Source: an uncultured Bacilli bacterium (lineage in GTDB: Bacteria; Bacillota_I; Bacilli_A; RF39; UBA660). Taken from it: 7,061 bases of DNA. The notes under the pieces were generated by a model that searched no databases, was not told the origin of the DNA, and saw only the letters and a list, made by a program, of their open reading frames with translations. Position numbers and translations under genes: made by a program. Location: contig CAJTKV010000033.1 in NCBI GenBank assembly GCA_910577075.1, positions 1-7,061 on the forward strand. The letters are read 5' to 3'. Of this stretch, positions 1-6,301 are shown one piece after another. Position 1 is the first letter of the stretch. Each line of letters opens with the position of its first letter.

Positions 1-9
1 AGAAGTGCA

Positions 10-279
10 ATGAGGGAATTTAAGAATATGCATCCATATGCCATATATAATCAGGCCTATGATAAGTTTGCCTTCTTAGGGAAAAATGATGCAGAAATAA
101 GGGAACACTTAGAGATGATCGAATATATCTTAAGTGATACAAGTATATTCATATGCGATGAAGAAGAATATGTAGAAACTAAAGCATTAATAGAAGAAGA
201 GTTAAACGAGATAATGCGCCTTAGCAAGGGAAACTTTGCATATGAGGAAGAAAGTGCTAAGAAACTATGTAAAGAATAA
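10..279 (+). CDS. Hypothetical protein, small or 5'-truncated
   Basis: I do not recognise this protein. The frame is open to the left edge of the window (three more sense codons before the ATG at 10), so it may be the C-terminal end of a larger gene. If it is complete, there are two candidate starts. The ATG at 10 has no visible ribosome binding site in the few bases available. The in-frame ATG at 28 is preceded by GAGGGAA at 12-18 and would give about 83 residues. The product is acidic, predicted mostly helical, and has no membrane segment, signal peptide or metal-binding cluster. Glu-rich stretches lie around residues 50-65 and 78-84. The stop codon TAA at 277-279 sits inside the upstream arm of an intrinsic terminator, so this gene ends its transcription unit and is separate from the TetR operon that follows. 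No function is proposed. Confidence 0.55.
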   Translation: MREFKNMHPYAIYNQAYDKFAFLGKNDAEIREHLEMIEYILSDTSIFICDEEEYVETKALIEEELNEIMRLSKGNFAYEEESAKKLCKE

Positions 280-303
280 ATTGAAAATATTTATTCTTTT
301 TTT
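271..303 (+). terminator. Intrinsic terminator overlapping a stop codon
   Basis: AAAGAATAAA (271-280) pairs perfectly with TTTATTCTTT (290-299) across a 9-nt loop and runs into a T tract ending at 303. The stem has only one G-C pair, so it is weak thermodynamically, but the T tract is good. The left arm contains the last sense codons and the TAA stop of the upstream gene. The T tract ends just before the -35 region of the next promoter. Confidence 0.6.
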
Positions 304-304
304 A

Positions 305-331
305 TTTACAAGTATTTAAAAATGTTATAAT
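305..331 (+). promoter_or_regulatory. Promoter of the TetR-ABC operon (extended -10)
   Basis: A consensus TATAAT lies at 326-331 and is preceded by TG at 323-324, giving a perfect extended -10 (TGtTATAAT). A -35-like TTTACA lies at 305-310 with a spacer of only 15 bp, shorter than the usual 17, so the extended -10 probably compensates. Transcription would start near 337-340, leaving a leader of about 35 nt before the TetR ATG. The -10 is embedded in the 19-nt palindrome listed separately, so repressor binding and RNA polymerase binding should be mutually exclusive. Confidence 0.7.
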
Positions 332-339
332 ATAACATT
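321..339. promoter_or_regulatory. Putative TetR operator O1, 19-nt perfect palindrome
   Basis: AATGTTATAATATAACATT is perfectly symmetric about the A at 330. Its core is the half-site GTTATA (324-329), a central A, then TATAAC (331-336). It covers the whole -10 hexamer. TetR-family repressors bind as dimers to near-perfect palindromes of 15-20 nt next to their own gene, so this is the natural candidate operator for the regulator that starts at 375. The symmetry is seen directly; the binding is inferred. Confidence 0.65.
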
Positions 340-340
340 A

Positions 341-350
341 GTTATATAAC
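341..350. promoter_or_regulatory. Putative second TetR operator O2, GTTATATAAC
   Basis: This is a perfect 10-nt palindrome built from the same arms as O1 (GTTAT and ATAAC) but with no central spacer. It lies at or just after the expected transcription start. Its centre is 15.5 bp from that of O1. Together with O1 it gives four half-sites in 27 bp, and the inner pair (TATAAC 331-336, GTTATA 341-346) forms a third possible dyad with a 4-nt gap. Which pairs are used cannot be told from sequence. Confidence 0.5.
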
Positions 351-374
351 AAGTGATATGGAAGGGAGAATATA

Positions 375-947
375 ATGCCACCAATAAAAAAATATAGTAA
401 AGATAAGATTGTAGAAACTGCTTTGGAGATTGCTAAAAAGGAAGGCTTTGAAAAACTCAATGCTAGAAGAATTGCCAAGGAGTTGAAATCCTCAGTAAAT
501 CCCATTTTTAACAATTTTAAAAATATGGATGAATTAAAAGATGAAGTTTACAAAGAGATATACGGCATTTATAAAAACTACATGAATAATGGCAAAAAAG
601 AAGAAAACTCTTATAGAGGAATGGGAGTAGGATATATCAAGTTTGCTAAGGATTATCCAGAGTTCTTTAAAATTATTTTTATGAAGAAGTATGAATTGGA
701 TGCCGAAAACTTTATTCTCGCTGATGCCGAGGGAAATGATGTCATTAAAGAGGGCCAAAAACTAACAGGTTTGAGTTTTGAAGAACAAAAGAAATTTCAC
801 GTTCGGGTATGGATATTTACCCATGGTATAGCTTGCTTAGTTGCCACTAAGACGATTACTATAGAAGATGAGGAAATAGTTGATCTACTGCAAAATACAG
901 TACGAGAAATGTTAATAGGTTATTTAAAAAGAAAGGAAAACGCATGA
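375..947 (+). CDS. TetR/AcrR family repressor with WHG-type C-terminal domain
   Basis: This is a 190-residue cytoplasmic transcriptional regulator, a normal length for the family. The N-terminal helix-turn-helix domain spans about residues 8-54: KIVETALEIAKKEGFEKLNA leads into the recognition region RRIAKELKSSVNPIFNNFKN, with the usual FKNMDEL end. At the recognition helix Asn46 and Asn47 stand where many relatives have Tyr-Tyr or Tyr-His, so its operator preference may differ. The C-terminal ligand-binding and dimerisation half contains W146, H150 and G151 (VWIFTHG), the motif that names the TetR WHG domain. The start is set by AAGGGAG at 362-368, six bases upstream. The gene ends in TGA, overlapping the ATG of the ABC ATPase by 4 nt (ATGA), so it is translationally coupled to the exporter. 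It most likely represses its own operon through the palindromes at 321-350. The inducing ligand is unknown. Confidence 0.93.
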   Translation: MPPIKKYSKDKIVETALEIAKKEGFEKLNARRIAKELKSSVNPIFNNFKNMDELKDEVYKEIYGIYKNYMNNGKKEENSYRGMGVGYIKFAKDYPEFFKIIFMKKYELDAENFILADAEGNDVIKEGQKLTGLSFEEQKKFHVRVWIFTHGIACLVATKTITIEDEEIVDLLQNTVREMLIGYLKRKENA

Positions 948-1882
948 AAAAAATAATTGAAGTAAAAAATTTAACTAAGGAATATAAACAAGTAAAAGCT
1001 GTAGATAATTTATCTTTTACAGTTAATGAAGGAGAAATATTGGGCCTTCTTGGACCTAATGGAAGTGGAAAGACGACGACTATTAATTGTATATTATCGC
1101 TTTTAGAATTTCAGAAGGGACATATTAAGATATTCGGCTCAGAGATGACGCCTGATGCCTATGATTTAAAAAGACAGATAGGAGTAGTATTTCAAGAAGT
1201 AGCAATTTTTAATGAATTGACGGTCTATGATAATTTGGATTATTTTTGTGGTCTTTATATAAGCGATAAAAAGACACGTGAATCTTATATAGAGGATGCT
1301 ATTAATCTTGTAGGATTAGAAAAATATAAAAAGTTTTATCCTAAACAATTATCAGGTGGACTTTTGAGAAGATTAAATATTGCCTGTGGAATTGCTCATA
1401 AACCTAAACTAATATTCTTAGATGAGCCAACGGTTGCGGTTGATCCACAAAGCCGCAATAATATTTTAGAGGGAATCGAAAAATTAAGAGACGGTGGAGC
1501 AACAATAGTGTATACAACCCATTATATGGAAGAAGTTGAAATATTATGTGATCGCATTATTATCTTGGATAAGGGACGTATTTTAGCAGAAGGATCATCA
1601 GATGAGTTAAAGGAACTAGCATCTATCGATGAAAAAATAACAGTGGAAGTAAAAAATATCACTGATAAAGTATTAGATATAATTAGAAAATTCAAAAATG
1701 TCGATGAAGTAACTCTAAATATGAATACTTTGACAGTTACTTATAAAAAAGGCAAAAATAATCTAGAAGAGTTAATCGAATGTTTTAAGAGTAATAAAAT
1801 TAAATATGATAAGATAACGACCGAGAAACCAACCTTAAATGATGTCTTCTTAAATCTAACAGGAAAGGGCTTAAGAGACTAA
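944..1882 (+). CDS. ABC transporter ATP-binding protein, DrrA/LnrL-like drug exporter type
   Basis: This 312-residue cytoplasmic ATPase would drive export through the two permeases encoded next. All nucleotide-binding motifs are present: Walker A GPNGSGKTT (37-45), Q-loop Q84, signature LSGGL (136-140, followed by LRRLNIA), Walker B LIFLDEP (156-162), D-loop region VAVDPQSR (164-171) and switch histidine H193. The signature has Leu where the consensus has Gln; the LSGGxxRRLNIA form is usual in the DrrA/NodI-like branch, where this position is variable. Residues about 225-312 form the extra C-terminal regulatory region of this branch, ending in the characteristic PTLNDVFLNLTGK (296-308). The ATG overlaps the TetR stop by 4 nt, and its stop shares one base with the next start (TAATG). 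Exporter direction is inferred from the subfamily. The substrate is probably a hydrophobic or amphipathic toxic compound, but no sequence feature fixes it. Confidence 0.93.
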   Translation: MKKIIEVKNLTKEYKQVKAVDNLSFTVNEGEILGLLGPNGSGKTTTINCILSLLEFQKGHIKIFGSEMTPDAYDLKRQIGVVFQEVAIFNELTVYDNLDYFCGLYISDKKTRESYIEDAINLVGLEKYKKFYPKQLSGGLLRRLNIACGIAHKPKLIFLDEPTVAVDPQSRNNILEGIEKLRDGGATIVYTTHYMEEVEILCDRIIILDKGRILAEGSSDELKELASIDEKITVEVKNITDKVLDIIRKFKNVDEVTLNMNTLTVTYKKGKNNLEELIECFKSNKIKYDKITTEKPTLNDVFLNLTGKGLRD

Positions 1883-3063
1883 TGTTTGGGCATAATTTTA
1901 AGTATTCATTCAAGACTTTACTAAAGAATAAGATGCTTCTATTTTGGACTTTTGCCTTTCCAATAATACTAGGTTTATTCTTTAATATGGCATTTTCTGA
2001 TATCGAAAAAAATGAAACACTAGATATTATAGATATTGCCATTATTGATAATGAATACTATCAAGAAAATGAAATATATAAAAGTACTTTTAAAACTTTA
2101 AGTGATGAAGAGAATGAAGAACAGTTATTTAATACGACGGTAACGACAGAAGAAAAAGCTAAATCTCTGCTTTCTGAGGATAAGATAACAGGAATTTTGA
2201 AATTAACAGAAAATGGACCACTTTTAACTGTTAATCAAAGTGGCATCAATGAAACAATTCTTCGCTATGTTGTCGATGAGATTACCTCAACTATCGAAGT
2301 GACAAATAAGATCTTTGAAGATAAAGTGGCGGAAGAATTAATGAATGGCAATAAGCAAATAGATTATGAAAAATTACATAAAGAGATTATGGAATTAGTT
2401 ATGAATAATGAAACTAATATAAAAAATGTTTCGAATGATAATTTAAGTTATACTATGATTGAATACTATACCTTAATTGCTATGTCATGTCTATATGGTG
2501 GAATGATTGCTATGTTTATTACTAATTATAAATTGGCCAATATGAATAGTGTAGGTAAGAGAGTTAGTGTTTCTCCTATACATAAAGGTAGTATGCTTTT
2601 AGGAAGTTTGCTCGCCAGTTATATTGTTCAAGTAGTGGGATTGGCAATTCTTTTCTTGTTTACTATATTTGTCATTAAAGTGAATTATGGAACTAAATTA
2701 TTGCCAGTTATATTGCTATCATTAGTGGGGTCACTTGCGGGCTTGACTTTGGGTGTTGCCGTTGCCACTTTAGTTAAGTCAAATGAAAATACTAAGACGG
2801 GAATATTGATTGCGTTAACTATGGCGGGATGTTTCTTATCGGGAATGATGGGAATAACGATGAAATATATCATTGATAAATATGTTCCAATATTAAATAT
2901 GTTGAATCCTGCCAGTATGATTACAGATGGACTATATTCCCTATATTATTATGACACATATAATAGGTATATCTTTAATATAGTGAGTCTTCTACTATTT
3001 TCTTTGGTAATGATTGTTATATCTATTCGTGGATTAAGGAGGGAAAAGTATGACAGTATTTAA
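1882..3063 (+). CDS. ABC-2 type permease, first exporter subunit
   Basis: This 393-residue membrane protein has the ABC-2 (ABC2_membrane_3) topology. One N-terminal membrane segment (about residues 18-37) is followed by a large hydrophilic extracytoplasmic domain (about 40-190, acidic and Asn-rich). Five further segments follow at about 195-215, 238-265, 272-297, 306-328 and 364-382. The conserved region LNPASMITDGLYSL (341-354) before the last segment is typical of these permeases. The start codon overlaps the ATPase stop by one base (TAATG), with AGGAAAGGG at 1861-1869 as a rather distant ribosome binding site, so expression probably depends on translation of the ATPase. The gene overlaps the second permease by 14 nt. 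It most likely forms a heterodimeric channel with that protein, as in LnrM/LnrN-like exporters. I infer this from gene order and size, not from any diagnostic residue. Confidence 0.9.
   Translation: MFGHNFKYSFKTLLKNKMLLFWTFAFPIILGLFFNMAFSDIEKNETLDIIDIAIIDNEYYQENEIYKSTFKTLSDEENEEQLFNTTVTTEEKAKSLLSEDKITGILKLTENGPLLTVNQSGINETILRYVVDEITSTIEVTNKIFEDKVAEELMNGNKQIDYEKLHKEIMELVMNNETNIKNVSNDNLSYTMIEYYTLIAMSCLYGGMIAMFITNYKLANMNSVGKRVSVSPIHKGSMLLGSLLASYIVQVVGLAILFLFTIFVIKVNYGTKLLPVILLSLVGSLAGLTLGVAVATLVKSNENTKTGILIALTMAGCFLSGMMGITMKYIIDKYVPILNMLNPASMITDGLYSLYYYDTYNRYIFNIVSLLLFSLVMIVISIRGLRREKYDSI
3036..3042 (+). promoter_or_regulatory. Full-consensus ribosome binding site inside the upstream permease gene
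   Basis: AAGGAGG lies seven bases before the ATG at 3050 and is embedded in the last codons of the first permease. It fixes the start of the second permease and shows that the 14-nt gene overlap is real and not a start-site error. This site is the strongest ribosome binding site in the operon, which would suit equal production of the two permease subunits. Confidence 0.8.
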
Positions 3064-4207
3064 AACGTTTTGGCAAGTTGTCAATAAATATAAAGCTACT
3101 GTAATTTTATACACCGTCTTACTTATTGGCTTTGGAGGGCTTAATATGGCAACCAATGAGACAGGAACAACCTTTGTTGCCAGTAAACCAGATTTATTCA
3201 TTGTTAATGAAGATAAAGATGACGAATTAAGCAATAATTTGGTCAAATATCTTGAAGATAATACGACGATTAAAGAGTTAGATAATGATGAGGAAAAAAT
3301 TAACGATGCAATATTTTATAGGGATGTCAATTATGTCGTCTATATCCCCAAGAATTATGGCAAAGATTTATTAAATGATAAACATCCCGAGATTAAGATT
3401 AAGTCAACAGGGGATTATCAGGCAAGTTTAGCAGAAATGATGTTAAATAGATATCTAAATATCCAAAATACTTTCATATCTTCTAATAAGAACGTGGATG
3501 ATATCATTGTAAATATTAATGAGACTTTGAATAAGAAGACAAATATTGAAGTAACTTCTAAATTGGACACTCATGCTACTACCAAAGCTACTAGTTATTT
3601 TAATTTTGCCAGTTATAGTATAATGGCAGCAGTCATCTTTATCATCTGTTTGGTATTATCGAGTTTTCACGAAAGTGGTGTCAATAAAAGAACGATTGTA
3701 AGTAGTATGAACTATAAAAAATTAAATCGTAATTTATTGCTATCTAGTTTAGTATATTCCTTTATTGTTTGGGTGTTTTATTCGGTTTTAGGGCTTATCA
3801 TGGTTGGCGATATTCTCTTTAGTATAAGAGGAATTGTCTATATGTTAAATTGTTTGATATTTACATTTACATCATTGACGATAGCGTTACTGATAAGTAC
3901 TCTTATAAAGAACAAAGATGCGGTAAGTGGCATTGTCAATGTTATTGCCCTTGGTTCAGCATTTCTCTGTGGAGCTTTTGTTCCCACTAAATTGTTGCCA
4001 GATTCGGTTTTAACAGTCGCGCATGCCTTGCCATCATATTGGTATATAAATACTAATGAATTGCTTTCGTCAATGGAAGTTATCAATATGAGTACGTTGC
4101 AACCTGTAATTACTAATTTTATAGTTTTATTGGGGTTTGGCATGGTATTTATCATCATAAACAATGTCGCAACATATTACAAACGCAATATAGTTAAAAA
4201 AATATAA
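3050..4207 (+). CDS. ABC-2 type permease, second exporter subunit
   Basis: This 385-residue membrane protein has the same plan as its upstream partner: a first membrane segment at about 15-33, an extracytoplasmic domain at about 35-183, then segments at about 186-206, 228-252, 262-287, 293-315 and 353-374. The region GAFVPTKLLPDSV (308-320) followed by LPSYWYINTNELL (327-339) is the ABC-2 pattern seen in daunorubicin- and linearmycin-type exporters. The C-terminus is short and basic (YYKRNIVKKI), which suits a cytoplasmic tail. The two permeases are clearly diverged in sequence but match in architecture, consistent with an old duplication giving a heterodimer. An AAGGAGG site seven bases upstream fixes the start. 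The gene ends directly at the operon terminator. The substrate is not predictable from sequence. Confidence 0.9.
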   Translation: MTVFKTFWQVVNKYKATVILYTVLLIGFGGLNMATNETGTTFVASKPDLFIVNEDKDDELSNNLVKYLEDNTTIKELDNDEEKINDAIFYRDVNYVVYIPKNYGKDLLNDKHPEIKIKSTGDYQASLAEMMLNRYLNIQNTFISSNKNVDDIIVNINETLNKKTNIEVTSKLDTHATTKATSYFNFASYSIMAAVIFIICLVLSSFHESGVNKRTIVSSMNYKKLNRNLLLSSLVYSFIVWVFYSVLGLIMVGDILFSIRGIVYMLNCLIFTFTSLTIALLISTLIKNKDAVSGIVNVIALGSAFLCGAFVPTKLLPDSVLTVAHALPSYWYINTNELLSSMEVINMSTLQPVITNFIVLLGFGMVFIIINNVATYYKRNIVKKI

Positions 4208-4233
4208 AAGCAAATATTCATTATTTGCTTTTT
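4206..4233 (+). terminator. Intrinsic terminator of the TetR-ABC operon
   Basis: AAAAGCAAATA (4206-4216) pairs perfectly with TATTTGCTTTT (4222-4232) around a 5-nt loop, with a T run to 4233. The first two bases of the left arm are the end of the permease stop codon. The hairpin closes the ABC operon and abuts the next promoter. Because both flanks are A- and T-rich it could also work in the opposite direction, but no gene lies on the other strand. Confidence 0.8.
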
Positions 4234-4245
4234 AAATGCTATAAT
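4217..4245 (+). promoter_or_regulatory. Promoter for the GNAT-ATPase-HExxH unit
   Basis: TATAAT at 4240-4245 with TG at 4237-4238 makes a consensus extended -10. The position 17 bp upstream (4217-4222, TTCATT) is a poor -35, so activity would rest on the extended -10. The upstream part of the promoter lies within the loop and right arm of the preceding terminator, so the two units are packed with no spare sequence. Transcription would start about 4251-4253, giving a leader of about 20 nt. Confidence 0.6.
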
Positions 4246-4270
4246 ATTAAAGTGAATTAGAGGGATTAAG

Positions 4271-4708
4271 ATGAATTTAATAGTTAAAAAATTTGATGAA
4301 TTGACAACTAAAGAATTATACGAGATTTTAAAAGCGCGTGCGGAGATATTTATCAAAGAACAAGGAATAAATTACCAGGATATGGATGATATAGATTATG
4401 ATGCCTATCATTTCTTTTATATGGATAATGACAAAGTTGTTGCCTATCTTCGAGCATTTAATGTAGAAGATAATAATACTTTGCAAATTGGAAGGGTATT
4501 AACATTAAAGCATGGAGAAGGCATGGGTAAGAGAATAATGGAAGGGACTATTTCCTATTTAAAGGAATTTACGGATGCCAAGACTCTTACTATGCATGCC
4601 CAAAAACATGCAATTGGTTTTTATGAAAAATTGGGATTTATGACTGTTGGTGAAGAATTTATCGAGGAAGACGTCGTTCATATAACGATGGTTTTAAATT
4701 TGAAATAG
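4271..4708 (+). CDS. GNAT family N-acetyltransferase, ElaA-like
   Basis: This 145-residue cytoplasmic protein would transfer an acetyl group from acetyl-CoA to an amine. It has the ElaA-like layout. An N-terminal LYEILKARAEIFIKEQ segment (residues 16-31) is followed by YQDMDDID (35-42). The acetyl-CoA-binding motif A begins at IGRVLTLK (73-80) and continues with HGEGMGKRIM (81-90), where G84 and G86 form the pyrophosphate loop. AQKHAIGFYEKLGF (110-123) is motif B, and EEDVVHITM (132-140) is the usual ElaA-like C-terminal strand. Length is normal for the family. Ribosome binding is through AGAGGGA ahead of the ATG. ElaA's physiological substrate is not firmly known, so none is assigned here. 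The gene leads a three-gene unit, but acetyltransferases of this type are often found with unrelated neighbours. Confidence 0.9.
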   Translation: MNLIVKKFDELTTKELYEILKARAEIFIKEQGINYQDMDDIDYDAYHFFYMDNDKVVAYLRAFNVEDNNTLQIGRVLTLKHGEGMGKRIMEGTISYLKEFTDAKTLTMHAQKHAIGFYEKLGFMTVGEEFIEEDVVHITMVLNLK

Positions 4709-4716
4709 GAGAGAGT

Positions 4717-5439
4717 ATGTCAGATTTGTTTCTTCAAAAAATTAGTTTAAAAAAAGAGATGGTCGAGAATTTCAAAAGATATCCCTTTAATATTGATATT
4801 ATAAAGAATTTTGATTCTCTTGAACTTTCTTGTCCTGTTACCTTTTTAATTGGGGAAAATGGAACGGGTAAATCGACCTTTATTGAAGCATTAGCGGTAA
4901 AATGTGGATTAAATGCTGAGGGTGGTACGCAGAATTTTAATTTTAGAACGCGTGAAACACATTCCTCTCTATATGAATACTTAGAGGTTAATCACTTTGA
5001 GAGAAAGTGTGAAACAAAGTTTTTCTTGCGAGCTGAGAGTTTTTATAACCTTGCTAGTGAGATAGATACCTTAGGTGTTTCGGGATATGGAATGAATAGT
5101 TTACATGCTTGTTCTCATGGCGAATCCTTTATTCAATTGATTGAAAATCGCTTTACACCAAATGGTCTATATATATTAGATGAGCCAGAGGCAGCGCTAT
5201 CACCAACTAGGCAAATGACTCTTTTATATCTTATCCACGAATTAGTAAAACAGGGATGCCAATTTATTATTGCAACCCATTCACCCATTTTAATATCCTA
5301 TAAATATGGTAAAATTCTCGATTTGAATAATAACTTTGCCGAGATTGATTATCAAGATACAGAAATCTATCAGGTATATAAAATGTATTTAGATAATCCT
5401 GATGCTATGCAGGAGAGATTGTTTAATAAGAATGATTAA
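4717..5439 (+). CDS. AAA/ABC-type ATPase, COG3910-like
   Basis: This 240-residue soluble P-loop ATPase is of the small RecF/SMC-like (AAA_21/AAA_23) kind and is not a transporter subunit. Motifs in order: an N-terminal strand with YPFNIDIIKNF (22-32), Walker A GENGTGKST (46-54), an ABC-like signature SHGES (133-137), Walker B YILDEPEAAL (152-161) with D155 and catalytic E156, and switch histidine H188 in IIATHSPIL (184-192). The SHGES signature and the compact size match the predicted ATPases of COG3910, whose role is not established. There is no TOPRIM domain or coiled coil, so it is not an OLD-family nuclease or an SMC protein. It starts 8 nt after the GNAT gene with an AGGAGAG site that overlaps the GNAT stop, so the two are very probably co-transcribed. 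It is followed 18 nt later by the HExxH gene. Whether it acts on DNA, as RecF-like proteins do, cannot be told. Confidence 0.88.
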   Translation: MSDLFLQKISLKKEMVENFKRYPFNIDIIKNFDSLELSCPVTFLIGENGTGKSTFIEALAVKCGLNAEGGTQNFNFRTRETHSSLYEYLEVNHFERKCETKFFLRAESFYNLASEIDTLGVSGYGMNSLHACSHGESFIQLIENRFTPNGLYILDEPEAALSPTRQMTLLYLIHELVKQGCQFIIATHSPILISYKYGKILDLNNNFAEIDYQDTEIYQVYKMYLDNPDAMQERLFNKND

Positions 5440-5457
5440 GACTTACAGGGGGAAAAG

Positions 5458-6297
5458 ATGGAATTAGAAAAACATACTAAAGAGGAATTAAAGGATTTCT
5501 TTAATATGCCAAAACTTATTATCAATGAAAAAAGTGTTCAGTATGCCTTTGATATCTTAAATAAGGATTCACTTTTTTTAAATTCAATAGTGTTAGAGAA
5601 AACTAACAAGAGAAAAATATTTTTTATGAGATCTTCGGAAAAGAAAATGTGGTATAATTTTTCAGCGTTTAAAAAGGCCGTAGAAGTGATGCATAAACGT
5701 CAACAACTTTATTCTTTAACATTAGATGATTATTACCGCTTTTATTTGCTATTCTCGCTTTTGCATGAATATGAGCATCTAATTCAGGATCGATTTAGCC
5801 AAGAGCGACGTTATCCTTATAGTGATCTCAATAGTGCTTATCAGATAGTATTTGATTTTTATAAAAAATGTAGTATTATGGATGTTTTAATTAACAAATA
5901 TTTTCATGATAGTTTCTTTAATGAACGCAATGTCTCTATTAATGCTGCAAAAATTTCAGTCGATGTTTTTGATGATGAGGGATTAAATATGTATGCTGAG
6001 ACCGCATATTTAAATGTTTTAATTAATAATGCGTATAGTATAAAGAATGGGCAAGTTAAATCTCCCGTGGAGAAGACGATGAATATGTTAAATATTAAAC
6101 ATTTTTCTGTAAGTGATGAATTGCCTTTTGATATTGCCTTTTTCCATGGATTTCCCATATCTTTAGAGGAATATCATTATCTATATGATGCCATTTATGA
6201 GAGTATAAAAGCCGATGGAAGTGTTGATTATGATGATACTTTGGAGCGCATTCAAAAACTGACATTGGCAAGTAAAGGGGTGTCTACTAACCGCTAG
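5458..6297 (+). CDS. Uncharacterised protein with HExxH metallopeptidase-like motif
   Basis: I do not recognise the family of this 279-residue protein. It contains HEYEH at 103-107 inside a predicted helix (YLLFSLLHEYEHLIQDRF, 96-113). This is an HExxH zinc site with a hydrophobic lead-in and a following Gln110, as in many HExxHxxQ putative peptidases. A third metal ligand of the gluzincin kind could be E156 in FFNERNVSINAAKIS (153-167), about 49 residues on, or E181 in MYAETAY (178-184). There is no signal peptide, membrane segment or cysteine cluster, so it should be cytoplasmic. It is rich in Phe and Tyr. The C-terminal 60 residues (SISLEEY-like helical region) have no motif I know. AGGGGG at 5447-5452 sets the start, 18 nt after the ATPase gene, which suggests co-transcription. 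A peptidase or other zinc-dependent hydrolase role is inferred from the motif alone. The site might also be structural or inactive. Confidence 0.82.
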   Translation: MELEKHTKEELKDFFNMPKLIINEKSVQYAFDILNKDSLFLNSIVLEKTNKRKIFFMRSSEKKMWYNFSAFKKAVEVMHKRQQLYSLTLDDYYRFYLLFSLLHEYEHLIQDRFSQERRYPYSDLNSAYQIVFDFYKKCSIMDVLINKYFHDSFFNERNVSINAAKISVDVFDDEGLNMYAETAYLNVLINNAYSIKNGQVKSPVEKTMNMLNIKHFSVSDELPFDIAFFHGFPISLEEYHYLYDAIYESIKADGSVDYDDTLERIQKLTLASKGVSTNR

Positions 6298-6301
6298 TTT
6301 A

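Noticed and set aside
1349..1363. Leu in place of Gln in the ABC signature (LSGGL) as a sign of an inactive ATPase.
   Set aside because: The DrrA/NodI-like branch often lacks Gln here, and Walker A, Walker B, Q-loop and H-loop residues are all intact.
3838..4164. Open reading frame of about 108 codons on the minus strand within the second permease gene.
   Set aside because: It is a shadow of a hydrophobic coding region. It has no ribosome binding site or domain, and the + strand gene is well supported. The other antisense frames (for example 534-758 and 5904-6158) fail for the same reasons.
944..4207. Mycoplasma-type code (TGA as Trp), suggested by the base composition.
   Set aside because: Trp is coded by TGG in all genes and TGA is used as the stop of the TetR gene at 945-947.
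4237..4251. The GNAT promoter (TGCTATAATATTAAA) resembles the TetR operator core (TGTTATAATATAACA) at 12 of 15 positions.
   Set aside because: The match is mostly the shared extended -10, and the dyad symmetry is lost on both arms, so it is not good evidence that the TetR protein controls this unit.
4717..6297. The ATPase and HExxH genes as a toxin-antitoxin pair or a known anti-phage system (OLD/Gabija, Septu-like).
   Set aside because: There is no TOPRIM, HNH or other nuclease motif, the ATPase is of the compact COG3910 type, and there is no mobile-element context or short antitoxin-like gene.
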